53,023 nucleotides of DNA, taken from a virus. Both the position numbers and the translations under genes were made by a program. Positions within the stretch are counted from its first letter, which is position 1, and each line of letters opens with the position of its first letter. This document shows, one piece after another, positions 1 through 9,499 of the stretch. The notes under the pieces are model-generated. The model searched no databases. It worked only from the letters and a program-made list of their open reading frames with translations, and was not told the origin of the DNA. The DNA is taken from the IMG/VR virus record IMGVR_UViG_3300025674_000057, positions 1 to 53,023 of that record; one strand, written 5' to 3'.

Positions 1-1024
1 CTTTTGCTACAAGACCTTTTAAGTTTTTAGAAGGAACTTCGTGAGGGGAATGAATTCCCATCTTTGTTACTTCCTCAATTTCTTCAACTTCTTCCTTTTT
101 TACACATCGATTATAAGTTTTACCAAAGAGTTTCTGAGTCCCTTTTTTCTCATAACCTGGCCAACATTTTTTACCAGCTTCATCAATCATTCTACTACCA
201 ATACCGTCTGTTGGTTTTAATGGTTCTGGTTTAATGATATCGATAAACTGTGCAAAAGTTTTTCCATCTGCAGTCTCAATCTCCACAGACTCGGATTTAT
301 TTCCCCAATTTGCTGCACCAACTTTACGACACTTAACTAAAGCACCAGAAGCATATGCACTTGGCCAAACAGAATAACGTGACTTTACTTTATGGTAACA
401 AGCATCCTTTTTACCACTACCTTTACCTGGTTTATCTTTTACTTCCTGCAGATCGGTCTCTTCAGTTGCAACATTCGTTGGTTTTGCTCCACCAGTTTTT
501 TCTGGTTGATTTGGATCTTGGCGATTTTTTCTTCTTCTCGCAGTTTCCTCTTCTTCATCACTCAAATTTGCCGCCATTTTAGAACTACCACATTTTGGTG
601 TGGAAGTTTGTCCAGGTTGACGAGCACAAGGTTTACCTGCCCATTTGCCGCCCAATTGAACCCAACCTTTTTTACCATCAGAAGATTTTGATTTACCAAA
701 CCAATCACGAAGTCCTTCATCTCCAGACTTTGTTTCCTCATTGGTCACATAATCTGCTGCAGTATCGATATAATCTGCTGCCTTAGTAATTTTTGACTGA
801 ACCCATGCTTGTAATTCACCCTCACCTTTTTTACCCATCTTCTTTTGAAGACGACCGGCGGCATTTTTAATTGTTTTAATTTCTGAACGAGCCATTGAAT
901 ACTCGTGATCTTTCTTCTTTTCTTCGTTCATTTTTTTCTCTTTACCCTGACAATGGGCGCGTTGTGAAAATCCTTTTGGATCATCACAATTGATCGATTT
1001 TTTATATTTTTCAGACCAACCCAT
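1..1024 (-). CDS. Cyanophage virion structural protein, 3' end cut by window edge
   Basis: An open frame starts with ATG at 1024, eight bases after the gp16 stop, and runs off the left edge after about 341 codons. The N-terminus begins MGWSEKYKKSINCDDPKG. A lysine- and cysteine-containing middle has the stretch CYHKVKSRYSVWPSAYASGA followed by LVKCRKVGAANWG, a signature I recall from T4-like cyanophage structural proteins (DUF5872-like). The coordinate position is where gp17 (large terminase) or its neighbours would be expected next. Its role in the particle is unknown. The protein identity is from memory of the family, not a search. Confidence 0.8.
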   Translation of the reverse strand, partial: MGWSEKYKKSINCDDPKGFSQRAHCQGKEKKMNEEKKKDHEYSMARSEIKTIKNAAGRLQKKMGKKGEGELQAWVQSKITKAADYIDTAADYVTNEETKSGDEGLRDWFGKSKSSDGKKGWVQLGGKWAGKPCARQPGQTSTPKCGSSKMAANLSDEEEETARRRKNRQDPNQPEKTGGAKPTNVATEETDLQEVKDKPGKGSGKKDACYHKVKSRYSVWPSAYASGALVKCRKVGAANWGNKSESVEIETADGKTFAQFIDIIKPEPLKPTDGIGSRMIDEAGKKCWPGYEKKGTQKLFGKTYNRCVKKEEVEEIEEVTKMGIHSPHEVPSKNLKGLVAK

Positions 1025-1031
1025 TGATATT

Positions 1032-1460
1032 TTAAGATTCTTCTTTATTATTTAGAAAACCTTGTTTGAGTAATTTTGAAAGTTCTGACGTAGATCCAAC
1101 AAATAATGCATTGTTTGTTACGTTATTAGTTGTTTGTTTCATATTATCTTCTTCCATATCTTTTAGTTTCTTTTGCAAATCTAAAAGTTTATCGGTGGTA
1201 TCACCAACGCTTTTGATTATTTGTCCGGCAACTTCATATGCTCTAGGACTATCACTTTCCGATGCTAGTTCCATAATACCATTTAGAGCTTCTTGTCCCT
1301 TTTCTATTAGGGAATATAAATTTGCTCTAGTATATTGATAATCTTTTTTAATGTCCTCAGAATCCTGATTTTTGACTATTTCGGATGGTGGATTAGAATC
1401 TACGCTAACAATATTAGTTTCGGTGTTTAGCGATTTGCTTATAGAATCAAATTTATCCAT
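1032..1460 (-). CDS. gp16: Terminase small subunit (gp16)
   Basis: 142 residues, close to T4 gp16 (about 164). The small terminase subunit recognises phage DNA and stimulates the large subunit (gp17) that pumps DNA into the prohead. The middle of the protein (about residues 40-110) reads as long helices with the cyanophage-type stretch YTRANLYSLIEKGQEALNG and later KLLDLQKKLKDMEED, consistent with the central coiled-coil oligomerisation core of this family. It lies five bases after gp15 in the conserved order gp13-gp14-gp15-gp16. I see no HTH motif that I could call with confidence. Confidence 0.85.
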   Translation of the reverse strand: MDKFDSISKSLNTETNIVSVDSNPPSEIVKNQDSEDIKKDYQYTRANLYSLIEKGQEALNGIMELASESDSPRAYEVAGQIIKSVGDTTDKLLDLQKKLKDMEEDNMKQTTNNVTNNALFVGSTSELSKLLKQGFLNNKEES

Positions 1461-1464
1461 AATT

Positions 1465-2514
1465 TTAAATTAGATCTGTGTTTCTAGTGTTGCTATATTC
1501 TCCTGCATCTTGGAAAAATGATGTCTCTTCACTAAATCCAAAATCATCACCAACAACAATTGCCGTATTATCTGCCTCACTCAATACATCAATAGAAGTT
1601 CCAGTAGTATGCGTTGCGGCAATTGTGTCATTATATCCTCTAACAACTGTGATAGAATCTGAAGTCTTAGATTTAATCTTCATAATTTCACTATCAATGA
1701 TAACTCTATCTCCAACAGAAAGAAGACTTGTGGAGGTAACTCCTACTAGAGTTTCTTGCGTTGTTAGGTCTTCACTCAATGAAGATGAATTATCATCATT
1801 ATAATCTTTCTTGGCGATAGGAGTTGCTACATATCTGACCTGTCTTCTAGCATTTTGAACATCAGTATTTGAATAGTAATCGACTTGAACCTTCTTAATG
1901 AGTCCGTCAGTGCTGTCTGCAATAGGTCCGAACAGATAAGTTTTTACTGAAAATTGCAATGTATAAATTAACGCTCTTCTTGTTGTGAAGTCTCCTTCGT
2001 AATCATCTTGGAAACTAATGTTTTCTAAAACTACTGGAATATCTCTCTTTTCACCAATAGAATCTACCAAATCAATAGTAACATTGAATGATGGTTGAAA
2101 AAATGGTAAAATTTGCTCAAGGATTTGTAGAGCATCATCATTTAATTTTGTTAGAATATTTAATTCAAATCCCAAGTTATATGGGACGGGCATGAAGACT
2201 TTTTTGACTCTGCTATTATTATCTACTGCTTTAAAAGTTTGCGTTACTGATGTTTTTCTTGTCGAATCATATTGAATACCGTTCATTTCGAAAGACATTC
2301 TTGGTAAAGTCAACTGAACTGCTTTATTCAGTTCTGCTTGCTGTTCAATTCTTGCGAGGAACTTTTGCATTGGACCATAAGCAAGAGGAACTTTCATCTT
2401 GCTTATAACTTGATTTGAGTTATTTTCGTGTGCAACATACACTTGGTTGAACAGTGTTCCAAAAGCAACAACTGTTTTACGTATTATCTCGTGATAAAAA
2501 TAAGTTCCTAACAT
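1465..2514 (-). CDS. gp15: Proximal tail sheath stabilisation protein (gp15)
   Basis: 349 residues. gp15 caps the tail tube and sheath and forms the joint between tail and neck. The N-terminus starts MLGTYFYHEIIRKTVVAFG followed by FNQVYV, the typical T4-type gp15 start in which the protein's first domain covers tail-assembly contacts. The body contains RRQVRYVATPIAKKDYND and a predicted beta-rich C-terminal part. T4 gp15 is about 272 residues, so there is a modest C-terminal extension (from about residue 255) with repeats related to those in other tail genes of this phage (VGVTSTSLLSVGDRVIIDS). Its ATG overlaps the gp14 stop by one base (TAATG), so the two are probably translationally coupled. 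Confidence 0.9.
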   Translation of the reverse strand: MLGTYFYHEIIRKTVVAFGTLFNQVYVAHENNSNQVISKMKVPLAYGPMQKFLARIEQQAELNKAVQLTLPRMSFEMNGIQYDSTRKTSVTQTFKAVDNNSRVKKVFMPVPYNLGFELNILTKLNDDALQILEQILPFFQPSFNVTIDLVDSIGEKRDIPVVLENISFQDDYEGDFTTRRALIYTLQFSVKTYLFGPIADSTDGLIKKVQVDYYSNTDVQNARRQVRYVATPIAKKDYNDDNSSSLSEDLTTQETLVGVTSTSLLSVGDRVIIDSEIMKIKSKTSDSITVVRGYNDTIAATHTTGTSIDVLSEADNTAIVVGDDFGFSEETSFFQDAGEYSNTRNTDLI

Positions 2515-5063
2515 TAATATGTACCAAAGGGATTAGATTCTGTAAAATCAAGAATAAGATCTGCTTCTGCTTCTATTTCGTCATTATCACTGTATTTATC
2601 ATAAATGTCTCTATCGTCATATGATTTAACCGAATACCTAGCAGAAGATGAAGATCCAACAATAACTTCTCCAGCAGCAAATGCTCCATCGTTTATAGAA
2701 ACTTTCAATACATTAGTGCTAGAATTCCATTCTTTAACTCTTGCTGTAGTTCCAGTAGTTGATCCTGTTACAATCTCATTAAATTCGAAAGTTCCTATTC
2801 CTGCAGTTACTGGTGGTGCTGCAGCAGAAACCGTAGGAACTAATATATTAGGAATGTAAATATAACCTTCACCAGGGTCCTCAATATAAATTTCATCAAT
2901 CTCTCCAGCACTATTGATTGTACTTCTAGCGGTTGCTGTAGATATACCTGGAATTATATCCTTATAATTCTTCTCATTAACATCATTAGTTATTGTTACG
3001 GTTGGTGGAGACAAGTATCCACCACCACCTTTAGTAATTATGATTCCAGTAACAATTCCGCATTGATCTATACCAAATTCAAATACAGAAGTAGCAACAC
3101 CAACATTTGTTGGGGTATTTGAAATTGTAAGTGAAGTTGAACCAATTCCAGTTACATAAGTATCTTCTGGAATAAAATTATAAGAGTCGCTATGTCCTAT
3201 TGCTAATCTTACTCTATCTCCAACTATAATATTTGTTGTAGTGATACCTGTTATTGTAGTTGAACCAATACCAAGAGTTCCTGTAGTTTGAACCGAGCTA
3301 ACACGCAATGTAGCAATACCAGTCGCTCTGAAAGATTCTCCTGCACCACCAGATCCAGAAATACTAACAGAAGGCACTGTTCCTGATGCATAACCATATC
3401 CACTATCTGTAACAGTGATACCAGTTACAGTTCCTGCTGCAGACACAGTTGCAGTTGCAGTTGCTCTTGTAGCTCCAGTACTTCCAGAGAAAGTAATATT
3501 TGGTGGTACTGTATAACCAAATCCGATTGTAGCACCAGTTCCAACTGCCCAAGCATCTACCTCATCGAAAGATACTGCTGTTACTATACCTGTAATTGGA
3601 TGAATTGTAGCAACGCCTACTGCCGCTGTAGTGGGCGGAACGATACCATATGATCCTCCAGTGCTAATCGCTACCGTAGGAGCTGTTGTGTACGCTCTAC
3701 CGGTGGTGCTAAACGCAATAGAACCAGGATCAATAGAAGATCCATTGATTCCTCCACCAATATCAATGGTTGCAGAAGCATAACTAAATCCTGGATGGTC
3801 TATAGTAACAGTTGGGACATCTCCGTAGTATTTTCCTTCAGATCCAGGAGTAACAGTGATACTATCTACAGTTCCACCATTTGTTGCATAATCAGTCATG
3901 GTTGCAGTAGCAGCCGCTGACTCTCCAGTTCCAGTTGGTAGACTAAACGTAACTGTTGGTGGAGTTTTGTAGAATACACCTCCAGTTGTCCCACCTGGGA
4001 ACAGGTAACTGGATGATCCAATGCTTATTGGGGCAGATAAAACACTAACACCAGCACCAATTGGGAAGTCTATAATAGCAGTTGCTGCAGCACCAACATG
4101 TTTTGGTGGAGTAATTGTTATTTCTGGAGCAACGACATATCCAGTTCCACCATCATCGACAACTGTTGCAATTACACCCGTTCTCACAGTCTCTATACCA
4201 CATGTAGCAGCTGCTCCTACACCTCCACCTCCAGTAATAGTGATTGTTGGTGGAACTGTATAACCATATCCAGCGTTTGTTAAGATTATTTCTTTAAGGG
4301 AATATGATCCACCAATGGAAGTTGTTATTGCTACTGCAGTTGCTGTTCCACCACTCATTGGGGAAGTCGAAAATCCTATCGTTGGTGGTCTTGTATATCC
4401 TCTACCGTCTGCATTAATAAAAATATTTCTAACATATCCAGAATTGTTATCTAAAACTGGGGAAAGAGTAGGACTTCTACCAACACTAATAAGATTTAAT
4501 GTTGTAATAAAACCTTCTTCCTGAATTTGTGTGTCTATTTCTTCAATTGAAGTATCAATAACTTCATCCTCATATTCATACAATTCACATTTAAGTTCAT
4601 AAACATAAGTTTTACCTAATTGGTAAAATGGTTGCTCGTGCTCAACAAACTTAACTTCAAACAGTCTTTGCCCCAAAGGAAAATAAACTAAATCTCCTTC
4701 CCTTGGTCTTGATGATAAAACAATTTCATCATCATCCGCTGCTTCTAAAAAAGGTGAAACAAAATCTTCAAATCTTTCTTTTGAAATTGTTATTGTTAAT
4801 TCATCTCTTAATGATACGCCAAATTTAGTCATTAGATCGCCAGCACCAGAATATCCTTCGTAGGTGTTGACGTATGCTTCTATGGTAAAATTATCATCAA
4901 ACTTTGATGATTGAATTTCTCTGAATATAGAATCTCTTTTTACAAATTTTCTTGGAATATAGGTTACATCAATACCATAAATCTTCAACTGCTCATTAAT
5001 AAGCTGTTGAACTAATCTTTGTTCAGATGTTGAACCTTGAAGAAAAAAGGGATTTAAAGCCAT
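2514..5063 (-). CDS. gp14: Neck protein gp14 with a very large repeat insertion
   Basis: 849 residues, against about 256 in T4 gp14. gp14 forms the neck ring with gp13 and closes the filled head. Residues 1 to about 185 match the family: MALNPFFLQGSTSEQRLVQQ, then the stretches YIPRKFV and FGVSLRDELTITISKERFED. The usual acidic C-terminus is also present (EAEADLILDFTESNPFGTY). Between them, about residues 190-790, sit a dozen or more Gly/Thr/Pro/Val-rich repeats of the type GYGYTVPPTITITGGGG, low in charged residues and probably beta-structured. The insertion is in frame, with no sign of a frameshift. Its purpose is unknown; exposed fibre-like or decoration material at the neck is one inference. 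Confidence 0.85.
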   Translation of the reverse strand: MALNPFFLQGSTSEQRLVQQLINEQLKIYGIDVTYIPRKFVKRDSIFREIQSSKFDDNFTIEAYVNTYEGYSGAGDLMTKFGVSLRDELTITISKERFEDFVSPFLEAADDDEIVLSSRPREGDLVYFPLGQRLFEVKFVEHEQPFYQLGKTYVYELKCELYEYEDEVIDTSIEEIDTQIQEEGFITTLNLISVGRSPTLSPVLDNNSGYVRNIFINADGRGYTRPPTIGFSTSPMSGGTATAVAITTSIGGSYSLKEIILTNAGYGYTVPPTITITGGGGVGAAATCGIETVRTGVIATVVDDGGTGYVVAPEITITPPKHVGAAATAIIDFPIGAGVSVLSAPISIGSSSYLFPGGTTGGVFYKTPPTVTFSLPTGTGESAAATATMTDYATNGGTVDSITVTPGSEGKYYGDVPTVTIDHPGFSYASATIDIGGGINGSSIDPGSIAFSTTGRAYTTAPTVAISTGGSYGIVPPTTAAVGVATIHPITGIVTAVSFDEVDAWAVGTGATIGFGYTVPPNITFSGSTGATRATATATVSAAGTVTGITVTDSGYGYASGTVPSVSISGSGGAGESFRATGIATLRVSSVQTTGTLGIGSTTITGITTTNIIVGDRVRLAIGHSDSYNFIPEDTYVTGIGSTSLTISNTPTNVGVATSVFEFGIDQCGIVTGIIITKGGGGYLSPPTVTITNDVNEKNYKDIIPGISTATARSTINSAGEIDEIYIEDPGEGYIYIPNILVPTVSAAAPPVTAGIGTFEFNEIVTGSTTGTTARVKEWNSSTNVLKVSINDGAFAAGEVIVGSSSSARYSVKSYDDRDIYDKYSDNDEIEAEADLILDFTESNPFGTY

Positions 5064-5893
5064 TATCCTATCATATCATAAGGTGGAAGTTCATGTTCTA
5101 GAGCCATCTTTGATCTCAACTGTTCTATCTCTCTTTCAGCATCTTCATAAATTTCTCTACCATTGAGTTCAAGACCTCCAGGTAGTTTGACTCCTCTAAA
5201 CTTAATTAAATTTTGACCCCACTGACGCTTAATGAGAGCAGTCAAATATCTCTTTAAAAAACTATCATTATATACTTGACTAAAATCTGAAGGATCTAAT
5301 GCTCTATAGCAATCAATGATCAAATAGTTATCAACATTTTGTGCTGACCAATCAATATCTAGATATAGTCTATCTTGTCTCTTATTAAATCTGACTTGCT
5401 TATCTGTAGTGAGTAAAAAGTCTATATCTTCAAGATAACTCTTTACCATAGAATACTGTAGTAATTCTACAGAGTTGAAATAGTATAAGTCATTTAGAAA
5501 TAACTGATACTTGATACTAAACATTCCACCAGAAACATCACTAGTATCAAACTTAAATATTTTTTCAATACCAATTACTGAATCTGGAACTTGAATAAAG
5601 TTTGAATTCTCATAAAACGTAAAAGACGTTCCAGTTGTAGCAGTCGCTGATGTTGATACTACACCAGTTCCACTAGGTGGTTTTGCTTTTCCACGATCAA
5701 TGTCGTCTTGGGTTATTTTATATTTCAAGAACATTCTTTCAACACCATCAAAATGACGCTCTTGGAAATACTGAAGAGCGTCATCTACTAGGTCATCAAT
5801 TTGATCATCATCAACATTAATTTCTAATACTGGCGCACCAAGTCTTCTTAAACAATAATCAATTAATCCTTGTCTGGTGCTTGGTTTAGCCAT
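5063..5893 (-). CDS. gp13: Neck protein gp13
   Basis: 276 residues, similar to T4 gp13 (about 309). gp13 completes the head after packaging and, with gp14, provides the attachment site for the tail. The N-terminal part has the family stretch MAKPSTRQGLIDYCLRRLG and then DDQIDDLVDDALQYFQERHF. Further on are FLKYKITQDDID and the tail GREIYEDAEREIEQLRSKM, ending in HELPPYDMIG. It overlaps gp14 by one base and shares a base with the small coiled-coil gene upstream, so the cluster reads as one operon. Confidence 0.9.
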   Translation of the reverse strand: MAKPSTRQGLIDYCLRRLGAPVLEINVDDDQIDDLVDDALQYFQERHFDGVERMFLKYKITQDDIDRGKAKPPSGTGVVSTSATATTGTSFTFYENSNFIQVPDSVIGIEKIFKFDTSDVSGGMFSIKYQLFLNDLYYFNSVELLQYSMVKSYLEDIDFLLTTDKQVRFNKRQDRLYLDIDWSAQNVDNYLIIDCYRALDPSDFSQVYNDSFLKRYLTALIKRQWGQNLIKFRGVKLPGGLELNGREIYEDAEREIEQLRSKMALEHELPPYDMIG

Positions 5894-6120
5894 TATTCAA
5901 CTCCTGATTGTTGATAATCTTCTACTTTCTTTCTACTCTTTTGTGGTTGTTCTCTAGACAATTCGGAAATTTTCAATAATAATGAATCTTTTTCATCAGC
6001 ATATTCTGTTTGGAGTGTTTTTAATTTTGCCTCCAATAAAATATTTTGATTCATTAAAGTAGATAATTTTTGATTGTATATAGTCACTAAAACATTAATA
6101 TCAACTTCACCATTATCCAT
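5893..6120 (-). CDS. Small coiled-coil protein, probably virion-associated
   Basis: 75 residues. Residues 15-55 form an amphipathic heptad-like helix (YNQKLSTLMNQNILLEAKLK continuing into TLQTEYADEKD), followed by a basic, polar tail. It sits between the fibre-like gene and gp13 with one- to two-base junctions, a position held by a similar small coiled-coil protein in related cyanophages. A trimerising or chaperone role for the neighbouring fibre protein is possible but is only inferred from size, coiled coil and neighbourhood. Confidence 0.75.
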   Translation of the reverse strand: MDNGEVDINVLVTIYNQKLSTLMNQNILLEAKLKTLQTEYADEKDSLLLKISELSREQPQKSRKKVEDYQQSGVE

Positions 6121-6121
6121 G

Positions 6122-8833
6122 TTAGAATGTTCCTCCGTCTATAGTATCAGTCCAAGTTGGTTTGTTAGTGTAAACCGTAGTTACAGTATCAGGAACTATG
6201 GAAATATTAGTTCCATTTACTTTCAAATCGTTAGTTGTATCAAAGGTTCCTTGTACACCTATAATAGTTATAGTAGTTCCAGAACTTGTTGTTTTAACAA
6301 CACCATAAGCACTTGAGTTATTGAGTTGAGTTATTTGATCGCCTGCAGTTACAGAAGTTGAAGATGGTAAATCTAATGTGACTTCGGTTACAGCAGTAAG
6401 AATTTGAGTAGAAGTTCTAGTATTAGATGCCGTAGATGGATTGTTAGTAGATCTCTGTAATCCAGCATCATCAAAGAATACGACGCCATTGGTATCAAAA
6501 TCACCAGACTGATAGTAAATACCTTTAACGTCTAAGAATCCTTTTGTTCCACTTACAACACTATTTGTTATAGATGCATCTGGAATATAAGTCCATCTTC
6601 TACTACCATCTGCATGTGTTCCATTTGTTAGTGTGGTAACAGAGCTGTCTGCTATGGAACTATCATCAAATCCGAAGAATCCTACCTTGTTATTGGAAAT
6701 TCCTGAACTTGTATTGTAATCGAAGGAAACACCACGATCTGTACTAGTATCAAATGCGTGTGTTACTGTTAATTGTGTTGTTGTAACAATACCTGCAGAC
6801 GTTACTCCATCAATACGAACAGTATTTGTTCCAGAATCAAAGGAGTGAACAGTTGTTGTTCCAGCACCAGGTAAAGAAGCACTACCAGAAATTAAATCTC
6901 CAGTATTGATACCTACAAGAGAATCTACTACAATTTCAGAACTACCAGTTCCAACTGTAGTCATTACAGTTCTTACACTGCTTACGTCACCAAGATTTAA
7001 AATGGCTTCGTTGACACTTACAGAACTTGAGTTGACTGTGGTTGTAGTTCCATCAACTTGCAGGTCACCTTTGATGATGACTGTTCCTTCATTACTTAAT
7101 CCATCGGGGAATGGATCAATGAATAATTGATTTCCTCCACCAGATTGGGTGAAGATCATGTTGGACTTAATTCCAACATTATCAATTACAACACCACCTG
7201 TATTGGTAAACTCACCTACATGAGCAACGTCACCAGTGATATCAATGGTGTCTGAAACTGAATTTCCTAATGTAGTGTTACCATTAACGATTAAATCATT
7301 AGTAATCGTTACATTACCTGAGGTAAATGCAACTGCCCCAGCAACGTTCAGTGCTCCACCAACATTGAGGGTCTTAGCAATTCCAACTCCACCATCTACA
7401 ACTAATGCTCCACTAGTTGTATCAGATGAGTCTTGAGTTGAAGTAAGTTTAACCCGATCATTTCTAATTGTGGTGATACCTGTTGTAGCACCAATTACCA
7501 GATTTACTCCAGCACCAAGAACGTTTGCCTCAGTTACTGTGGAATTGAGTAAATTAAATGATGTTTGATTTGAAGTTAAATCTCCACCATCAACATTCAA
7601 ATCACCATCTAAATCGACGGTAGCATTTCTAATAGTTGCAACACCAGTCGTTGCACCCATTACGATATTGGTAGCTGCTCCAAAAGCATCTACCTTCGTC
7701 GCTGTAGTATTAAACAGCTCTTGTGTCGTTTGAGATCCAACTACTGTTGGATTATTGATAGTTAATGTTCCAGATGTAGCACCAATATCAATAGATGTTG
7801 CAGCACCAAAAGCATTAACAGTAGTTGCTACAGTATCGTATAGATTTTGGGTAGCATTTACACCAACTACCGTATTCGGTCTTAGTGTTAATGTTCCTGT
7901 TGTTGTACCAAGAGCAATTGTAGAACCATCGCCCAGAACATTAGCGGTAGTTACATTAACATCAAATAAATTTAAATTGGCGTTTGTACTATTAACATCA
8001 CCACCTTCAACATTAAGATCTCCACCAATGTGGACAGTCTTTCCTATTCCAACACCACCAGCAACTACTAGAGCACCAGTTGTTGTGCTTGTTGAGTCAG
8101 TTGTATCACTAATTGTGGTGATACCAGTTAGTCCAAGGTTACCACCAACAAATAAATTCTCCTCAATACCAACACCACCTTCAATAACCAAAGCACCAGT
8201 ATCTTTACTGGTGGATCCAGTGGTATCGGAAATGGTTATCGCAACACCACTAGCAAAATTCCAATCGGCACCTTCTACCTGAATTTTATCCGATGTTGCC
8301 TCATCATAATAAATTCTGGCGTCATTATCTGTACCAAATTGGAAGTGAATGTCGTCAGCAATTCTTATATCTGCTGTTGCTCCTGCTTCACCTCTTTCAA
8401 AGAAGATCGCATCCTTATCAGTATCATAAGACAGTCTTATATCATCACTAGTACCAAACTGGAGTTCATCGTTATCTAAAAACTGAACTCTACCAGTCCC
8501 ATTTGGAGTGATGGTAATATTTCCATCAGTATCAGTAGAAGTTAGAGCATTACCATCTAACCTTAAATTATCTACATTCCATACATCAATTTTGGAGCTA
8601 GAATCAACAATAACAGCAGAAGATGCTGTTAAAGTACCATGAACGTGATCTAGAAGATCGGTATAATATTTACCACCAATTTCTATCGGATTATTCGATG
8701 AATTACCGACAAAAAATCTTTCTCCCTTATTTCCCTGTGATCCAGATCCAATTGTGAGGGCAAGTTCACCGTAATTCAGGGTGGATGGGGCAGTCGTACC
8801 CGTAGATCTTTTGACCCTAATAATGCTTGCCAT
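6122..8833 (-). CDS. Repeat-rich fibre-like structural protein
   Basis: 903 residues, rich in Thr, Ser, Gly, Val and Asn. The N-terminal part begins MASIIRVKRSTGTTAPSTLN then YGELALTIG, a start typical of cyanophage fibre or structural proteins that probably dock to the baseplate or neck. Two repeat types follow. The first is three copies of a unit like TGALVVAGGVGIGKT (about residues 215-480). The second is four copies of a unit of about 36 residues, such as TVNAFGAATSIDIGATSGTL. Such units commonly form beta-helical or trimeric shafts. The C-terminus ends WTDTIDGGTF, similar to the NLDINGGSF end of the next protein. A host-recognition or fibre role is inference; the exact T4 counterpart is unclear. 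Confidence 0.75.
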   Translation of the reverse strand: MASIIRVKRSTGTTAPSTLNYGELALTIGSGSQGNKGERFFVGNSSNNPIEIGGKYYTDLLDHVHGTLTASSAVIVDSSSKIDVWNVDNLRLDGNALTSTDTDGNITITPNGTGRVQFLDNDELQFGTSDDIRLSYDTDKDAIFFERGEAGATADIRIADDIHFQFGTDNDARIYYDEATSDKIQVEGADWNFASGVAITISDTTGSTSKDTGALVIEGGVGIEENLFVGGNLGLTGITTISDTTDSTSTTTGALVVAGGVGIGKTVHIGGDLNVEGGDVNSTNANLNLFDVNVTTANVLGDGSTIALGTTTGTLTLRPNTVVGVNATQNLYDTVATTVNAFGAATSIDIGATSGTLTINNPTVVGSQTTQELFNTTATKVDAFGAATNIVMGATTGVATIRNATVDLDGDLNVDGGDLTSNQTSFNLLNSTVTEANVLGAGVNLVIGATTGITTIRNDRVKLTSTQDSSDTTSGALVVDGGVGIAKTLNVGGALNVAGAVAFTSGNVTITNDLIVNGNTTLGNSVSDTIDITGDVAHVGEFTNTGGVVIDNVGIKSNMIFTQSGGGNQLFIDPFPDGLSNEGTVIIKGDLQVDGTTTTVNSSSVSVNEAILNLGDVSSVRTVMTTVGTGSSEIVVDSLVGINTGDLISGSASLPGAGTTTVHSFDSGTNTVRIDGVTSAGIVTTTQLTVTHAFDTSTDRGVSFDYNTSSGISNNKVGFFGFDDSSIADSSVTTLTNGTHADGSRRWTYIPDASITNSVVSGTKGFLDVKGIYYQSGDFDTNGVVFFDDAGLQRSTNNPSTASNTRTSTQILTAVTEVTLDLPSSTSVTAGDQITQLNNSSAYGVVKTTSSGTTITIIGVQGTFDTTNDLKVNGTNISIVPDTVTTVYTNKPTWTDTIDGGTF

Positions 8834-9063
8834 TAAAAGCTACCTCCGTTAATGTCTAGATTCTGTGTTGCTCCTGGAGTTAGGTCTAAAGTTGCATCCC
8901 ACTTATTAGTAGAACCATTATATACTAGAACCATTCCATTAGATAACCCACCACTTACATCAATATCGCTCAATCCAGCAAGAGTACCGGAGCTAGTTCC
9001 AGAAATTGAAGATAGAACTTTTATTGAGTTTTGTTGACCAACACGTACTTTTATGTCTGCCAT
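8833..9063 (-). CDS. Short virion structural protein paired with the fibre-like protein
   Basis: 76 residues. The sequence has ISGTSSGTLAGLSDIDVSGG, then GMVLVYNGSTNKWDATLDL and the C-terminus NLDINGGSF. The motif LSD(I/V)DVS.GLS(N/D)GMVLVYN.....W is one I recall from tail-fibre-associated proteins of T4-like cyanophages. It abuts the fibre-like gene, sharing its last base, and both end in a similar D.NGGSF / D..DGGTF motif, suggesting related folds or a shared docking element. A good Shine-Dalgarno (AAGGAG) precedes the ATG. A late promoter motif lies about 70 bases upstream. Confidence 0.75.
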   Translation of the reverse strand: MADIKVRVGQQNSIKVLSSISGTSSGTLAGLSDIDVSGGLSNGMVLVYNGSTNKWDATLDLTPGATQNLDINGGSF

Positions 9064-9130
9064 TATAATGACTCCTTAAAGATTGCATATGAATATAAAA
9101 CTGCCATCTTATAAGTTTCAGGATCTAAAG

Positions 9131-9143
9131 TATATTTATACTC
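9131..9143 (-). promoter_or_regulatory. T4-type late promoter motif
   Basis: On the minus strand the site reads GAGTATAAATATA and contains the exact T4 late -10 element TATAAATA (9133-9140). It overlaps the stop codon of the 56-residue gene and lies about 70 bases upstream of the short structural/fibre pair. The same 13 bases occur before gp8 at 18160-18172. In T4, such sites are read by gp55-modified polymerase. Confidence 0.65.
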
Positions 9144-9312
9144 ACAATAATCCCATAGAAGAAATCACTTCCTGCTGCTTCAAATACAATTTACAATAAA
9201 GTTTTGCAAAGTCTCTACATTCTTCAAAATTTAGCAAATCGATTTGTCTTGAGTGTTTTTCATATTCAAACATCTTACCAACCGTTTCAAGATTAATTTC
9301 TTCTGGTTTCAT
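9142..9312 (-). CDS. Conserved cyanophage protein, 56 residues
   Basis: Begins MKPEEINLETVGKMFEYEK, with the later stretch CRDFAKLYCKLYLKQQEVIS, and looks wholly alpha-helical. It lies in the late cluster, overlapping the start region of the 68-residue gene by 20 bases, and is followed by a late promoter motif. Short helical proteins of this type are common at this point of T4-like cyanophage genomes. The size and helix pattern superficially recall NblA, the phycobilisome degradation adaptor, but I do not see enough to claim it. Function unknown. Confidence 0.75.
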   Translation of the reverse strand: MKPEEINLETVGKMFEYEKHSRQIDLLNFEECRDFAKLYCKLYLKQQEVISSMGLL

Positions 9313-9499
9313 TGATTAACTCCATAAGTAAACTTTTAATTTCAGAAACTTCACTTTTCAAAGATTCGATTTCTTGTTTTTGTTCCTGTTTATTCTTTTT
9401 CATTTTAGAATATTTTTGATACTCTAGTGTATCGCAATTAACAATAGCACCAGAGTTTTCGTCTCTGAACAAATTTGGAAATCCTTCTATTGGTATCAT
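9293..9499 (-). CDS. Small coiled-coil protein after the DUF4815 gene
   Basis: 68 residues. The N-terminal third is MIPIEGFPNLFRDENSGAIV, with the next ten residues including NCDTLEYQKY, a short globular segment conserved in cyanophage homologues. From about residue 32 it is a charged coiled coil (KQEIESLKSEVSEIKSLLME). The ATG overlaps the last codon of the 2,362-residue gene, implying translational coupling. Possibly an assembly accessory for the large protein, judged only from position. Confidence 0.75.
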   Translation of the reverse strand: MIPIEGFPNLFRDENSGAIVNCDTLEYQKYSKMKKNKQEQKQEIESLKSEVSEIKSLLMELINETRRN

